A DNA stretch of 50,695 nt from Pseudomonadota bacterium (GCA_018241685.1 JAFEDJ010000028.1:1-50695), one strand, 5' to 3'. Numbered from the stretch's first letter, positions 18,865 to 27,550 are shown. The notes: generated by a model from the letters alone, not told the origin. Numbers and translations are program-made.

Positions 18865-19644
18865 ATGGATCAACAACAGTCTGTGCGTTGGCGCATGGCC
18901 ATGCTTTCCCATGTGGGGCGTGTTCGCGTCCGTAATGAGGATTACGTCTGTTGTTCCGAGCGCCTGGGCCTTGCTGTACTGACCGATGGCATGGGGGGGC
19001 ATGTAGGTGGAGCCGTGGCATCCCGCCTTGCTGCCGAGGCCTGGATGGCGTACATGCAGATGGTCGTGGCACAGGGGGCGATCGATGAGGGCGAGCTGAG
19101 GGCTGCAGTTGCAGTTGCCAATCAGTCCGTGTTTGACGAGGCCCAGCGGGATCCGTTTCTGAGGCAGATGGGAACGACCTTGGTCGGGATCTGCCTGCCT
19201 GATTCCTGCGACCGCTTGTTGGCCTGTCATGTGGGTGATTCCCGCATCTACCGGTGGCGGAACGATGTACTCGATTGCCTGACCCGTGATCACAGCGTAT
19301 TGCGGGAGCAATGCGACGCGGGCATGATTGACCCTCTTGCTCCCGGTCCCGTCGAGTTGCGTGGTCTGTTGACCCGGGCGGTTGGCGTGGCAGCCTGTGT
19401 CGAAGCCGATGTCGCTGATTTTCCGCTGCAAGATGGTGACATTTATCTCCTGTGCTCGGATGGGGTGACCGATATGCTTCCCGACACCGAAATCGCGGAT
19501 GTGCTAGGGGCTCTCGGCGGGGCTCCCCGATTGGCGGCAGAGCACCTCATCGATCTGGCGAATGATCGGGGGGGCGTGGATAATGTTTCGGTTGTCATTG
19601 TGTCGTCGCGCCGGGCAGGACGGCTCGGCACTGAACTTGATTGA
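18865..19644 (+). CDS. PP2C-type serine/threonine protein phosphatase
   Basis: A 259-residue Stp1/PrpC-type phosphatase. Motifs in order: GRVRVRNEDYVCC, LAVLTDGMGGHVGGAVAS (metal-binding Asp), ACHVGDSRIYRWRND, LTRDHSVLREQ, YLLCSDGVTDMLPD and DNVSVVIVSSRR, i.e. the complete catalytic core with both metal-binding ends. It removes phosphate from Ser/Thr of target proteins. It is followed after 24 bp by an FHA protein, the domain that reads phospho-Thr, so the pair looks like a phospho-signalling module, but no Hanks-type kinase gene is in the window. The start lacks a good Shine-Dalgarno. Confidence 0.9.
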   Translation: MDQQQSVRWRMAMLSHVGRVRVRNEDYVCCSERLGLAVLTDGMGGHVGGAVASRLAAEAWMAYMQMVVAQGAIDEGELRAAVAVANQSVFDEAQRDPFLRQMGTTLVGICLPDSCDRLLACHVGDSRIYRWRNDVLDCLTRDHSVLREQCDAGMIDPLAPGPVELRGLLTRAVGVAACVEADVADFPLQDGDIYLLCSDGVTDMLPDTEIADVLGALGGAPRLAAEHLIDLANDRGGVDNVSVVIVSSRRAGRLGTELD

Positions 19645-19668
19645 GGCTGGTTGTAGATAGGAAGAGTG

Positions 19669-20352
19669 ATGCCCAGGTTGATATTGAGCATGGATGGTCT
19701 GGTGTTGAAGGAAATGACTCTTGAAAAGGAGCGCACTACCATCGGCCGGAAGCCGCACAACGACATCCAGATCGACAATCTGGCGATCAGTGGCGAGCAT
19801 GCAGCGATCGTGACTATCCTCAATGACGCTTTTCTTGAGGACATGAACAGTACCAATGGCACCTATGTGAATGGGCAGCCGGTCAAGAAGCATGTCCTGA
19901 AGGACAGCGATGTGATCGAGTTGGGAAAGTACCGCTTGAAGTATCTCGTCGACAGTGCGGCGTCCGGGGCTGATCAGGGTGAGGCCGTGAGCTACGCGCA
20001 GGCTGCTGTGGCGACGGACGTGGGTTCTGCGTCGAATGCATCGGCGGATCTGACTTCCACCAATACTGCCGCTCCGGTGGGGGCGCTGGGGATGCTGCAG
20101 ATTCTCAGCGGAGCGCATGCGGGGCGCACGCTGGAGTTATCCAAATCTCTGACCACTCTTGGCAAGCCCGGTACCCAGGTTGCGGTGATTACCCGGCGTC
20201 CGCACGGCTATTTCATCACCCACGTTGAAGGGACCGTCTTCCCCCTTGTGAATGGGCGCGCCCTGGATGCCCAGGCACATCGCCTGAACGACAATGACAT
20301 CATTGAAATTGCCGGTGTCAAAATGGAGTTCTTTACGAAGAGCGCGACTTGA
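19669..20352 (+). CDS. Tandem FHA-domain protein
   Basis: A 227-residue protein. The first forkhead-associated domain (about 1-95) has the phospho-Thr pocket residues: IGRKPHNDIQIDNLAISGEHAAI and NSTNGTYVNG. After an Ala/Ser-rich linker, a second domain (about 135-227) keeps the FHA shape (GRTLELSKSLTTLGK, GYFITHVEG, PLVNGRAL) but has lost the Arg and Ser-x-x-His of the pocket. One reading domain and one scaffold domain would fit an adaptor. ATG at 19669 follows AGGAAG; an in-frame GTG directly before it is less likely. Neighbours are the phosphatase and the phosphodiesterase-like gene. Confidence 0.87.
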   Translation: MPRLILSMDGLVLKEMTLEKERTTIGRKPHNDIQIDNLAISGEHAAIVTILNDAFLEDMNSTNGTYVNGQPVKKHVLKDSDVIELGKYRLKYLVDSAASGADQGEAVSYAQAAVATDVGSASNASADLTSTNTAAPVGALGMLQILSGAHAGRTLELSKSLTTLGKPGTQVAVITRRPHGYFITHVEGTVFPLVNGRALDAQAHRLNDNDIIEIAGVKMEFFTKSAT

Positions 20353-20467
20353 CGGCGGTGATCCTCGTTCCAGGGATGGGGGGGCTGAAGTTCATTGGAA
20401 TTTTTCCGACTATTCGCGAGGGCTGGGCGACTGGCCGATCGCACTTGAGAGGTGCCGAGATATCAAG

Positions 20468-21238
20468 ATGAAAGTAAGGGTTCTCGGGTGCAGCGGCGGG
20501 ATTGGTGGGCGCAGTCAGCGCACTACCGCCCTGCTGGTGGATCATGATGTGCTGATCGACGCCGGCACGGGTGTTGGTGATCTGGAGTTTGAAGAACTCC
20601 TGCGCATCGATCACGTCTTCGTGACGCACGCCCATCTCGATCACATCGCGATGATCCCCTTGCTTGTCGACACGGTCGGTGACGCACGTTCGATGCCGAT
20701 CGTCGTGCACGGCTCCCCCGAGACGCTGCGTATCCTGCGTTCGCATATTTTCAACTGGCTGGTGTGGCCTGATTTCTCGTCGATTCCCGATCGCAGCAAT
20801 CCGTTCCTGCGTTTCCAGGAAATGCGGGTCGGCGAGTCGGCGCGGATTGGAGGAGGGCGTGAGGTTACGATGCTGCCGGCACTGCACACGGTGCCAGCGG
20901 TAGCCTATCAGTTGTCGGTGGATGGGCGCAGTCTGGTGTTTTCTGGCGATACGGCGTACTCGGATGCGCTTATTGCAGCCATCAACAAGATTCCCGATCT
21001 TCGGCATCTGATTGTCGAAACCGCTTTCCCCGACGAGCAACAAGACCTGGCGTTGGCATCCCGTCACCTGTGTCCAAGCCTGCTGGCCTTGTTCCTGGAA
21101 AAGGTGAAGGCGAAGCCGGATGTATGGATTACCCACCTCAAGCCAAGTCGGGCACAGACGACGCTGCAGGAAATTACCGACAATTGCGGTCAATTCAAGC
21201 CGAAAGCGTTGTACAACGGTCTTGAAATCGAGCTCTGA
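20468..21238 (+). CDS. Metallo-beta-lactamase-fold protein, class II cyclic-nucleotide phosphodiesterase-like
   Basis: A 256-residue protein with the metal-binding THAHLDHI (His54, His56, Asp58, His59), a second-metal His in the middle (PALHTVPAVAYQL), VFSGDTAYSD and the C-terminal WITHLKPS. The opening (MKVRVLGCSGGIGGRSQRTTALLVDHDVLIDAGTG) resembles the PDE class II group (yeast PDE1, bacterial CpdP) that hydrolyses cAMP/cGMP. If so it would lower a cyclic nucleotide signal beside a GAF-domain ATPase. Other MBL hydrolases (RNase Z-like, lactonase) remain possible. The start is the ATG before the conserved strand; the upstream in-frame stretch overlaps the FHA gene. Confidence 0.72.
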   Translation: MKVRVLGCSGGIGGRSQRTTALLVDHDVLIDAGTGVGDLEFEELLRIDHVFVTHAHLDHIAMIPLLVDTVGDARSMPIVVHGSPETLRILRSHIFNWLVWPDFSSIPDRSNPFLRFQEMRVGESARIGGGREVTMLPALHTVPAVAYQLSVDGRSLVFSGDTAYSDALIAAINKIPDLRHLIVETAFPDEQQDLALASRHLCPSLLALFLEKVKAKPDVWITHLKPSRAQTTLQEITDNCGQFKPKALYNGLEIEL

Positions 21239-21310
21239 TTGCCGGGGACACCCGTTGCGTCGAAGTTACCGGTTCGTCTCTGTGAGTGTCTCTTCAAGTC
21301 AAGCGGCTGT

Positions 21311-21324
21311 ATGAAACGTTTCAT
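21311..21324. promoter_or_regulatory. Perfect 14-bp palindrome ATGAAACGTTTCAT before the GAF-GspE gene
   Basis: The sequence is its own reverse complement and ends 20 bp before the ATG at 21345. A two-fold repressor or activator site is the simplest reading; the spacing would also allow it to act on the mRNA as a small hairpin. No regulator is known. Confidence 0.4.
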
Positions 21325-21344
21325 TTTCCGGATATGGCATTTTC

Positions 21345-23702
21345 ATGAGTAGCAGTGCTCTCAGCAGACCGAGTGGCCGTGATGTGGCCAGTCGCCTGGC
21401 CTTCTTCAAAGGTCTTCAGGCCGTTACCAACAGGGTTCATGCAACCGAGAACATCGACGAGATAATCTTTGAGCTTTCGTCGGAGATCTGTGCGCTGTTT
21501 GCCGCTGAGCGCATGACCATTTATGTGGTTGATGACAATCGCAGCACGATCTCATCGCGGATCAAGACCGGTTTGCAGACCATCCGTACTATCCGGCTGC
21601 CAATCGCCGAGAACAGTGTGGCTGGCTATGTGGCGCTGACAGGGAAAATGCTCAATATCGCCGATGCGTACGATGAGCATGCACTAAAAGCCATTTCGCC
21701 GCGTATGGAGTTCCGGCGGGAGGTGGATGAGCGCTCCGGTTATCGGTCCCATCAGATGCTGGTGGCGCCGATCCGGCAGGACGAAGGTGATGTGCTGGGG
21801 GTCATCCAGCTCATCAATAGCCGTAGTGGCGAAGCTTTTTCGTCCGTGGCGGAAGAGGGCATCCAGGGGCTCGGGCAGACGCTCGCGATTGCCTTCTCCC
21901 AACGTCGCCATGCGCTGACCCAGCCCAAGTCCAAATACGAGGGCTTGGTGCACGATTCGAAGCTGACGGCGCAGGAGCTCGAGACGGCAACCAGCCTTGC
22001 ACGGGAGCGTGGCATTTCCATCGAGCAACTGCTCATTACCGAATACGGGATCAAGCTGGCCGACATCGGCAATGCGATTTCCCGTTTCTTCGGGGTGCCC
22101 TATGAGCCTTTCCGGCCAGACCGGGTCAAGCCCTTCGATCTGCTCCGTAACCTGAAGCGGGACTATGTGCAGCAGGTCGAGTGGTTGCCGTTGGAGGAGG
22201 GGGCGGATGGCTTGGTGGTGATGGTTACCGATCCTGAGCAGGCAACGGCCTCGCGGATGGTGCAGAACGTCTTTCCGAAGGCGGTGCCTGTCTTCCACGT
22301 GACCACGCACCTGGAGTTCATGCAGACTGTGGCCCAGTTGTTTGCGGCCGGAGCCGATGATGCATCGGTGACTGAGCTGCTGTCCGACATGGGGGAGGAT
22401 GAAGGGGAAGGAGGCGTCTCCACCGATGATGCGTCCGCTGCCGCTGACAATGAGTTGGTCAAGCTCGTGAACAGGATCATCGTCGACGCCCATCGTCAGG
22501 GGGCGTCGGACATCCATATCGAGCCGCGGCCAGGTAAGGAAAAGACCCAGATCCGTTTCCGTAAGGACGGTTCGCTGGTCCCCTACATCGAGATTCCGGC
22601 CAGCTACCGGAGCCCGATCGTTACCCGCATCAAGATCATGTGCGATCTGGACATCTCCGAGCGTCGCAAGCCGCAGGACGGCAAGATCAGGTTCCGACGC
22701 TTTGCGCCCCTCGATATTGAACTGCGGGTAGCGACGATTCCCACCGCTGGCGGCATGGAAGATGTGGTGATGCGATTGCTGGCCAATAGTGAGCCGCTGC
22801 CGCTCGATAAGCTTGGGTTGCTGGACAACAATTTCACTCGCCTGCAGCAGACGATCACCAAGCCCTACGGGATCTTCTTCGTCTGCGGCCCGACGGGCTC
22901 GGGCAAAACCACCACGCTGCACTCCATTCTCGGTTCGATCAATACTCCTGACACCAAGATCTGGACGGCAGAGGATCCGGTGGAAATCACCCAGAAGGGC
23001 TTGCGTCAGGTGCAGGTGAATCGTAAGGCGGGGCTCGATTTCCCGACGGTGATGCGCTCCTTCCTGCGGGCCGACCCCGATGTGATCATGGTCGGTGAAA
23101 TGCGTGACAAGGAAACGGTGTCCATCGGCCTGGAGGCCTCACTGACGGGCCATTTGGTGTTCAGTACCCTGCACACCAACAGTGCGCCGGAGTCGGTGGT
23201 GCGCCTGCTGGATATGGGCATGGATCCGTTCAATTTCTCCGACGCGCTGTTGGGCGTGTTGGCTCAGCGACTGGCCAAACGCCTGTGCGGAAAGTGCAAG
23301 CAGGCCTATCAGCCGGATGAGGCGGAGATACGTCACCTGCTCGACGAGTATTGCGAAGACCTGCGCCATACGGCGGCTTTCCAGGAGGATCCGGTGCGAG
23401 CACGGGGCGATATTCTCAATGCCTGGCGTCAGCGCTACGCGGATGCACAAGGACGGTTCACGCTGTATGCACCGGTCGGCTGCGAACATTGTACCGGAGG
23501 CTACAAGGGCCGCCTGGGCTTGCATGAGTTGATGGTTGGGACCGCGCGCGTCAAGGAACTGATCCAGGAGCGTGCCCGGGTCGCCGTGCTGCTTGCCACC
23601 GCCCTCGAAGAGGGGATGCGGACGCTGCGCCACGATGGCATCGAAAAGGTATTGGACGGTCTGACTGACCTCAAGCAGGTGAGCAAGGTCTGCATTCGCT
23701 GA
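21345..23702 (+). CDS. GAF-fused GspE/PilB-family motor ATPase
   Basis: A 785-residue protein. Order: GAF sensor domain (about 20-190); a T2SSE_N/MshEN-like domain (about 195-335), whose RLGxxL-type c-di-GMP motif is not clearly kept; an acidic linker (DMGEDEGEGG, 348-357); then the secretion ATPase. Walker A is GPTGSGKT (515-522), the Asp box TAEDPVEI (541-548), Walker B VIMVGEMRD (580-588), His box STLHTNSAPESVVRL, and the zinc tetracysteine C648, C651, C713, C716. Such ATPases drive pilus or type II pseudopilus assembly. None of the partner genes (platform protein, pilins, secretin) is nearby, so it must work with a distant machine or in an unusual role. The GAF could bind a cyclic nucleotide. 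Confidence 0.87.
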   Translation: MSSSALSRPSGRDVASRLAFFKGLQAVTNRVHATENIDEIIFELSSEICALFAAERMTIYVVDDNRSTISSRIKTGLQTIRTIRLPIAENSVAGYVALTGKMLNIADAYDEHALKAISPRMEFRREVDERSGYRSHQMLVAPIRQDEGDVLGVIQLINSRSGEAFSSVAEEGIQGLGQTLAIAFSQRRHALTQPKSKYEGLVHDSKLTAQELETATSLARERGISIEQLLITEYGIKLADIGNAISRFFGVPYEPFRPDRVKPFDLLRNLKRDYVQQVEWLPLEEGADGLVVMVTDPEQATASRMVQNVFPKAVPVFHVTTHLEFMQTVAQLFAAGADDASVTELLSDMGEDEGEGGVSTDDASAAADNELVKLVNRIIVDAHRQGASDIHIEPRPGKEKTQIRFRKDGSLVPYIEIPASYRSPIVTRIKIMCDLDISERRKPQDGKIRFRRFAPLDIELRVATIPTAGGMEDVVMRLLANSEPLPLDKLGLLDNNFTRLQQTITKPYGIFFVCGPTGSGKTTTLHSILGSINTPDTKIWTAEDPVEITQKGLRQVQVNRKAGLDFPTVMRSFLRADPDVIMVGEMRDKETVSIGLEASLTGHLVFSTLHTNSAPESVVRLLDMGMDPFNFSDALLGVLAQRLAKRLCGKCKQAYQPDEAEIRHLLDEYCEDLRHTAAFQEDPVRARGDILNAWRQRYADAQGRFTLYAPVGCEHCTGGYKGRLGLHELMVGTARVKELIQERARVAVLLATALEEGMRTLRHDGIEKVLDGLTDLKQVSKVCIR

Positions 23703-23726
23703 CCGTGCCCACCTGCGCCCGCCCTC

Positions 23727-25145
23727 TCAATCGAGGCGGGCCAGCTTGGATTTGGCCATCGGCGGGTTCTTGGCGAAGTAGCGGCGCAGCCCACGTAGGA
23801 TCGCGTCGGCCATGCGGTCCTGGTAAGCCTCGTCGTTGAGCCTGGCCTCTTCGTCCGGGTTGGAGATGAAGGCGGTTTCCACCAGGATGGACGGAATGTC
23901 CGGGGCCTTCAGCACGGCGAAGCTTGCCTGTTCGACCTCGCCCTTGTGCAGGCGATTGATATTGCCGAGTTCGCCGAGGACTGCCTTGCCGACTTTCATG
24001 CTGTCGTTGAGGGCCGCTGTTTGAGACAGATCGAGCAGTGTGCGGGCAAGGTGATCGTCTTTTACGCCCAGATTGACGCCACCGATCAGGTCTGCTGCAT
24101 TTTCCTTCTGGGCCAGCCAGCGAGCAGCCGTGCTCGATGCACCTTTTTCGGACAGCACGAATACCGAGCTGCCGCGGGCTGTCGGGCTGATGAAGGCGTC
24201 GGCATGGATCGACACGAACAAATCGGCCTGCACCCGGCGCGCTTTGGCGACGCGCTGCTGCAATGGTACGAAATAGTCCGCGTCGCGGGTAAGCATGGCG
24301 CGCATGTTGGGTTCGGCGTCGATCTTGGCTTTCAATCGTTTCCCCACCGATAGCGTGACATGCTTTTCGTAGCTGCCAGCCGCCCCGACCGCGCCCGGAT
24401 CTTCACCGCCGTGGCCAGGGTCAATGGTGATTGTGATCAGGCGACTGATGCTGCCGTCCTCGTCTGCCGGCTTGGTGGCGGGGCGGGATGCCTGCTGGGG
24501 TGGTTCGATGTTTGCCGGTTCGCGCTTGGCGGATTGTTCCGGTTTGCGTGCGACGTCGACGGCCTTGCGCGGTTCCTCGGGCCTTTCGGGCTTCTGGGGC
24601 GGTGGCGCACCGCCGACGACGGCTTCTTCAGGGGTGATCTTCTCGAGCAGCGCCAGCAGGGGGTCGACCGGCTCTGTCGGGTAGAGATCGAGTACCAGGC
24701 GATGGCCGTATTCGCCGATCGGCTTCAGTGTAAACACCTGGGGGCTGATTTCGGCCTTCAGTTCGATGACCAGCCGTACGACGCCCGGGCGGTTGCGCCC
24801 GGCGCGGATCAGTTGGATGTACGGATCCTGACCGGTGATCTTGGTCGGCAGGGACTGGAGCACCTCGTTGAGCTCGACGCCTTCCAGGTCGACGACCAGC
24901 CGTTCCGGGCTGTGTACCAACTGGTGGGTAAAATTGAGGACGTCCCGGCTTTCCAGGGTTATGCGGGTGTAGTCCTTGGCCGGCCAGACCCGCACGGCCA
25001 GAACACTGCTTTGGGCGGCTCGGCCCAGCGGACTGATCAACAGGAGGAGGCTGGCACCGGCGGAACCGATGAAGCGCCGACGCATGGCGGTGCCGACGTG
25101 CAGGGGAGTCAGTGGTGATGGGATGCGGCGAAACGTTCGAGACAT
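23727..25145 (-). CDS. amiC: N-acetylmuramoyl-L-alanine amidase, AmiC type
   Basis: A 472-residue periplasmic cell-wall amidase that splits septal peptidoglycan. A Tat-like signal (MRRRFIGSAGASLLLLISPLGRA) is followed by an AMIN domain (about 50-155), a Pro/Lys-rich linker, and an Amidase_3 domain with the zinc residues ITIDPGHGGEDPGA (His), SYEKH (Glu), FVSIHADAF (His) and the catalytic LVETAFISNPDEE (Glu). The ATG at 25145 is preferred because GGAGAAGG lies 6 nt upstream. The ATG at 25085, right before MRRRF, has no ribosome site. The preferred start overlaps the end of tsaE by 37 bp, so the two are coupled. Confidence 0.9.
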   Translation of the reverse strand: MSRTFRRIPSPLTPLHVGTAMRRRFIGSAGASLLLLISPLGRAAQSSVLAVRVWPAKDYTRITLESRDVLNFTHQLVHSPERLVVDLEGVELNEVLQSLPTKITGQDPYIQLIRAGRNRPGVVRLVIELKAEISPQVFTLKPIGEYGHRLVLDLYPTEPVDPLLALLEKITPEEAVVGGAPPPQKPERPEEPRKAVDVARKPEQSAKREPANIEPPQQASRPATKPADEDGSISRLITITIDPGHGGEDPGAVGAAGSYEKHVTLSVGKRLKAKIDAEPNMRAMLTRDADYFVPLQQRVAKARRVQADLFVSIHADAFISPTARGSSVFVLSEKGASSTAARWLAQKENAADLIGGVNLGVKDDHLARTLLDLSQTAALNDSMKVGKAVLGELGNINRLHKGEVEQASFAVLKAPDIPSILVETAFISNPDEEARLNDEAYQDRMADAILRGLRRYFAKNPPMAKSKLARLD

Positions 25146-25615
25146 GTGCGACCTTCTCCGCTCAACGGCCGAAATTCAAGAGTACGACCGCCTTCGGCGG
25201 AAAGCTGCAGCTGAACTTCGAGGTCTGCTGCCGGAAGATAAGGGTTCGCGCGATCAGGCCACTCCACAATACGAATGCCGTCGCCTTCGAAGTATTCTTC
25301 CAGCCCTGCCTCGAGAAATTCTTCTGCATGGGTGAAACGATAAAAATCAAAGTGATATACGATAATTCTAGAATCTTTGTACGGTTCGACCAAGGTATAT
25401 GTTGGGCTTTTTACCTTCCCGGTGAAGCCGAGGCCGCGTAGCAGACCACGAGTGAGCGTTGTTTTACCAGCCCCAAGGTCACCGCGCAGGACGATGGTCA
25501 GGCGTGAGGGAAGGGCTGTTGCCAGCTGTTCGCCGGCGGCGAGAGTGGCATTTTCATTGGCGAGGTACAGGCTCCCGGAGGGGGCATTATCATGACTGGG
25601 ATGAGCGTGGGACAC
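25109..25615 (-). CDS. tsaE: tRNA threonylcarbamoyladenosine biosynthesis ATPase TsaE
   Basis: A 168-residue P-loop ATPase of the TsaBDE complex, needed for t6A37 in ANN-decoding tRNAs. Walker A is VLRGDLGAGKTTLTRGLLRGLG; SPTYTLVEPY, VYHFDFYRF and RIVEWPDRA are also typical. No ATG is available between the upstream region and the conserved core. A GTG at 25615 has AGAAGGA 5 nt before it and is proposed as the start, giving a slightly longer N-terminus than E. coli TsaE (153 residues). This start lies inside queG, which runs in the opposite direction. Confidence 0.9.
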   Translation of the reverse strand: MSHAHPSHDNAPSGSLYLANENATLAAGEQLATALPSRLTIVLRGDLGAGKTTLTRGLLRGLGFTGKVKSPTYTLVEPYKDSRIIVYHFDFYRFTHAEEFLEAGLEEYFEGDGIRIVEWPDRANPYLPAADLEVQLQLSAEGGRTLEFRPLSGEGRTCLERFAASHHH

Positions 25616-26698
25616 GATAATCCTTCTGATGAACGAGGTGATCTGGCATCTCTGGCGTTGCAGATCAAGGACTGGGCACAAGCCCTGGGTTTTGATGAGG
25701 CGGGTATTTCGGATGTCGATCTGACGCATGCAGAATCCGGCTTGGAAGACTGGCTTGCCGCCGGTTGCCATGGACAGATGGATTATATGTACAAACATGG
25801 AACCAAGCGTTCCCGTCCGGCGGAGCTGGTCCCTGGTACGCGGAGAGTCATTTCGGTGCGTATGTCGTACTGGCCCGTGGCCAAATCGGCTGCAGATGTA
25901 TTGGCGGACCCTGCCCTTGCCTACGTATCCCGTTACGCGCTTGGGCGTGACTACCATAAGGTGCTGCGCGGACGTCTGCAAAAGCTGGCGGACCGGATCA
26001 GTGCTGCGGTTCCCCACTGCTATCGGGTATTCGTGGATTCCGCGCCAGTGATGGAGGTTGCACTGGCCGACAAGGCGGGTTTGGGCTGGCGGGGCAAGCA
26101 CAGCTTGCTGCTGTCGCGGCGAGTCGGTTCATTCTTCTTTCTCGGTGAAATTTATACCGACCTGCCACTGCCGGTCGATCCAGCTGTGGAGAACCATTGC
26201 GGCAGTTGTTCCGCTTGCATTGCTGCATGTCCCACGGGGGCCATCATCGCGCCTTATCAGGTGGACGCCCGCCGCTGCATTTCCTACCTCACCATCGAGT
26301 TGAAGGAGGCTATTCCTTTGGAGTTTCGCCGACTGCTAGGGAATCGGATTTACGGCTGTGACGACTGTCAGGTAACATGCCCCTGGAATAAATTTGCCCG
26401 CATCTCCGTTGAGGCTGAGTTTGCCCCGCGACATGGGCTTGATAATGCAAAACTGGTAGAGTTATTCCATTGGACAGAGAGGGATTTTGTCGAACGTATG
26501 GCTGGTAGTCCGATATACCGTATCGGTTACGAGCGCTGGTCACGCAATCTGGCCGTTGCGTTGGGTAACGCACCTCGTGAAATAGCGGTGAGGCAGGTCC
26601 TTGAGGCGCGTCTTGGGGCGGCTTCTCCATTGCTTGCAGAACATATCCAGTGGGCTTTGCAACAACACGATGCACAGCCCCGGGATGCCGCGGTATAG
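25592..26698 (+). CDS. queG: Epoxyqueuosine reductase
   Basis: A 368-residue cobalamin- and iron-sulfur-dependent enzyme for the last step of queuosine synthesis in tRNA. The two ferredoxin-like 4Fe-4S clusters are clear: C203, C206, C209, C213 and C229, C256, C259, C263. The catalytic Asp is probably D149 in RVFVDSAPVMEVALA, followed by the typical GLGWRGKHSLLLS. A C-terminal HEAT-like tail follows. The ATG at 25592 follows GGAGGGGG; a second in-frame ATG lies at 25601. The gene is head to head with tsaE, and their 5' coding ends overlap by 24 bp. Confidence 0.93.
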   Translation: MTGMSVGHDNPSDERGDLASLALQIKDWAQALGFDEAGISDVDLTHAESGLEDWLAAGCHGQMDYMYKHGTKRSRPAELVPGTRRVISVRMSYWPVAKSAADVLADPALAYVSRYALGRDYHKVLRGRLQKLADRISAAVPHCYRVFVDSAPVMEVALADKAGLGWRGKHSLLLSRRVGSFFFLGEIYTDLPLPVDPAVENHCGSCSACIAACPTGAIIAPYQVDARRCISYLTIELKEAIPLEFRRLLGNRIYGCDDCQVTCPWNKFARISVEAEFAPRHGLDNAKLVELFHWTERDFVERMAGSPIYRIGYERWSRNLAVALGNAPREIAVRQVLEARLGAASPLLAEHIQWALQQHDAQPRDAAV

Positions 26699-26707
26699 TT
26701 GGTGACG

Positions 26708-27481
26708 ATGTTCCGAAAACAGTCAAAACTTCCCGTACACGAAACTCCGGCTCCGCAAACTCTAGCGGAAGTTACCGCCATGGAGTCATGGCGTTTCGAT
26801 CCACTGTGCATCGCCGAAGACGATCCGAAGGTCGATGCGCCTAGCCACCGGCCGGACAAGTTCCGCATCAAGATGCTGATGCGTGACGGTGAGCGCCGCC
26901 GTGAAACCGAACTTCTGATCCAGAAGCGTTATGCGTGGCGCGGTTACGGCCAGCTTGACTCCAAGGACGAGCCGAATCAGCTGACGATGAACGCCGAGTT
27001 GTTCGGCCGTGTCTATGCAACCCTCACGGTCAATGTCGACTCACCTGCCGGGCTGGCGCTTGACAGCACCTATGGGGCCGAAGCTGCACGCCTGCGCGCG
27101 CAAGGGCGCAAGCTTTGCGAGTTCGGTCGATTTGCGATCGACCCATCGGCCCGCTCCAAGCGTCTCATCGCCTCCCTGTTCAATCTGCTCTACGTCTATT
27201 CGGCGCGCGTCAAAGGTTGTACCGACATCCTCATCGAGATCAATCCGCGCCACCGGGATTTCTACGAGAAGATGCTGGAATTCCGCCAGTTGGGTGAGGA
27301 GCGTACGTGTGAGCGTGTCAAGGCTCCGGCCCTTTTGATGCATATATCATGCGCTCGCATCGAGCAGCGGATGAAAGAAATCGGCGGGCGCTGGCGCGAG
27401 TTGCCGGATGAGAAATCGATCTACAAGTTCGCCTTCACGCCTGAAGAAGAACTGGAAATGATTGAGCGCCTCAAGAACTGA
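26708..27481 (+). CDS. FeeM-like GNAT acyltransferase (possible N-acyl amino acid synthase)
   Basis: A 257-residue protein with a GNAT-type core: MNAELFGRVYATLTVNVDSP, CEFGRFAIDPSARSKRLIASLFNLLYVYSARVKG and DILIEINPRHRDFYEKMLEFRQLG. The pattern resembles FeeM and related N-acyl amino acid synthases, which transfer an acyl chain from acyl-ACP to an amino acid. Such proteins also occur near PEP-CTERM or exopolysaccharide clusters, which are not visible here. In-frame TTG (26699) and GTG (26702) precede the chosen ATG at 26708; none has a strong ribosome site. It lies 9 bp after queG and could be cotranscribed. Family-level call only; the substrate is unknown. Confidence 0.68.
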   Translation: MFRKQSKLPVHETPAPQTLAEVTAMESWRFDPLCIAEDDPKVDAPSHRPDKFRIKMLMRDGERRRETELLIQKRYAWRGYGQLDSKDEPNQLTMNAELFGRVYATLTVNVDSPAGLALDSTYGAEAARLRAQGRKLCEFGRFAIDPSARSKRLIASLFNLLYVYSARVKGCTDILIEINPRHRDFYEKMLEFRQLGEERTCERVKAPALLMHISCARIEQRMKEIGGRWRELPDEKSIYKFAFTPEEELEMIERLKN

Positions 27482-27550
27482 TTAGTCCGGCCCCGCACCA
27501 GCAAGGGCCGGCTGGCGTAGAATCCCGACTCCTCTTTCCTCCGCATTTTC

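Noticed and set aside
21945..22350. A c-di-GMP-binding MshEN domain in the GAF-GspE protein
   Set aside because: The region is similar in shape, but the RLGxxL-type motif is degraded, so c-di-GMP binding is not claimed.
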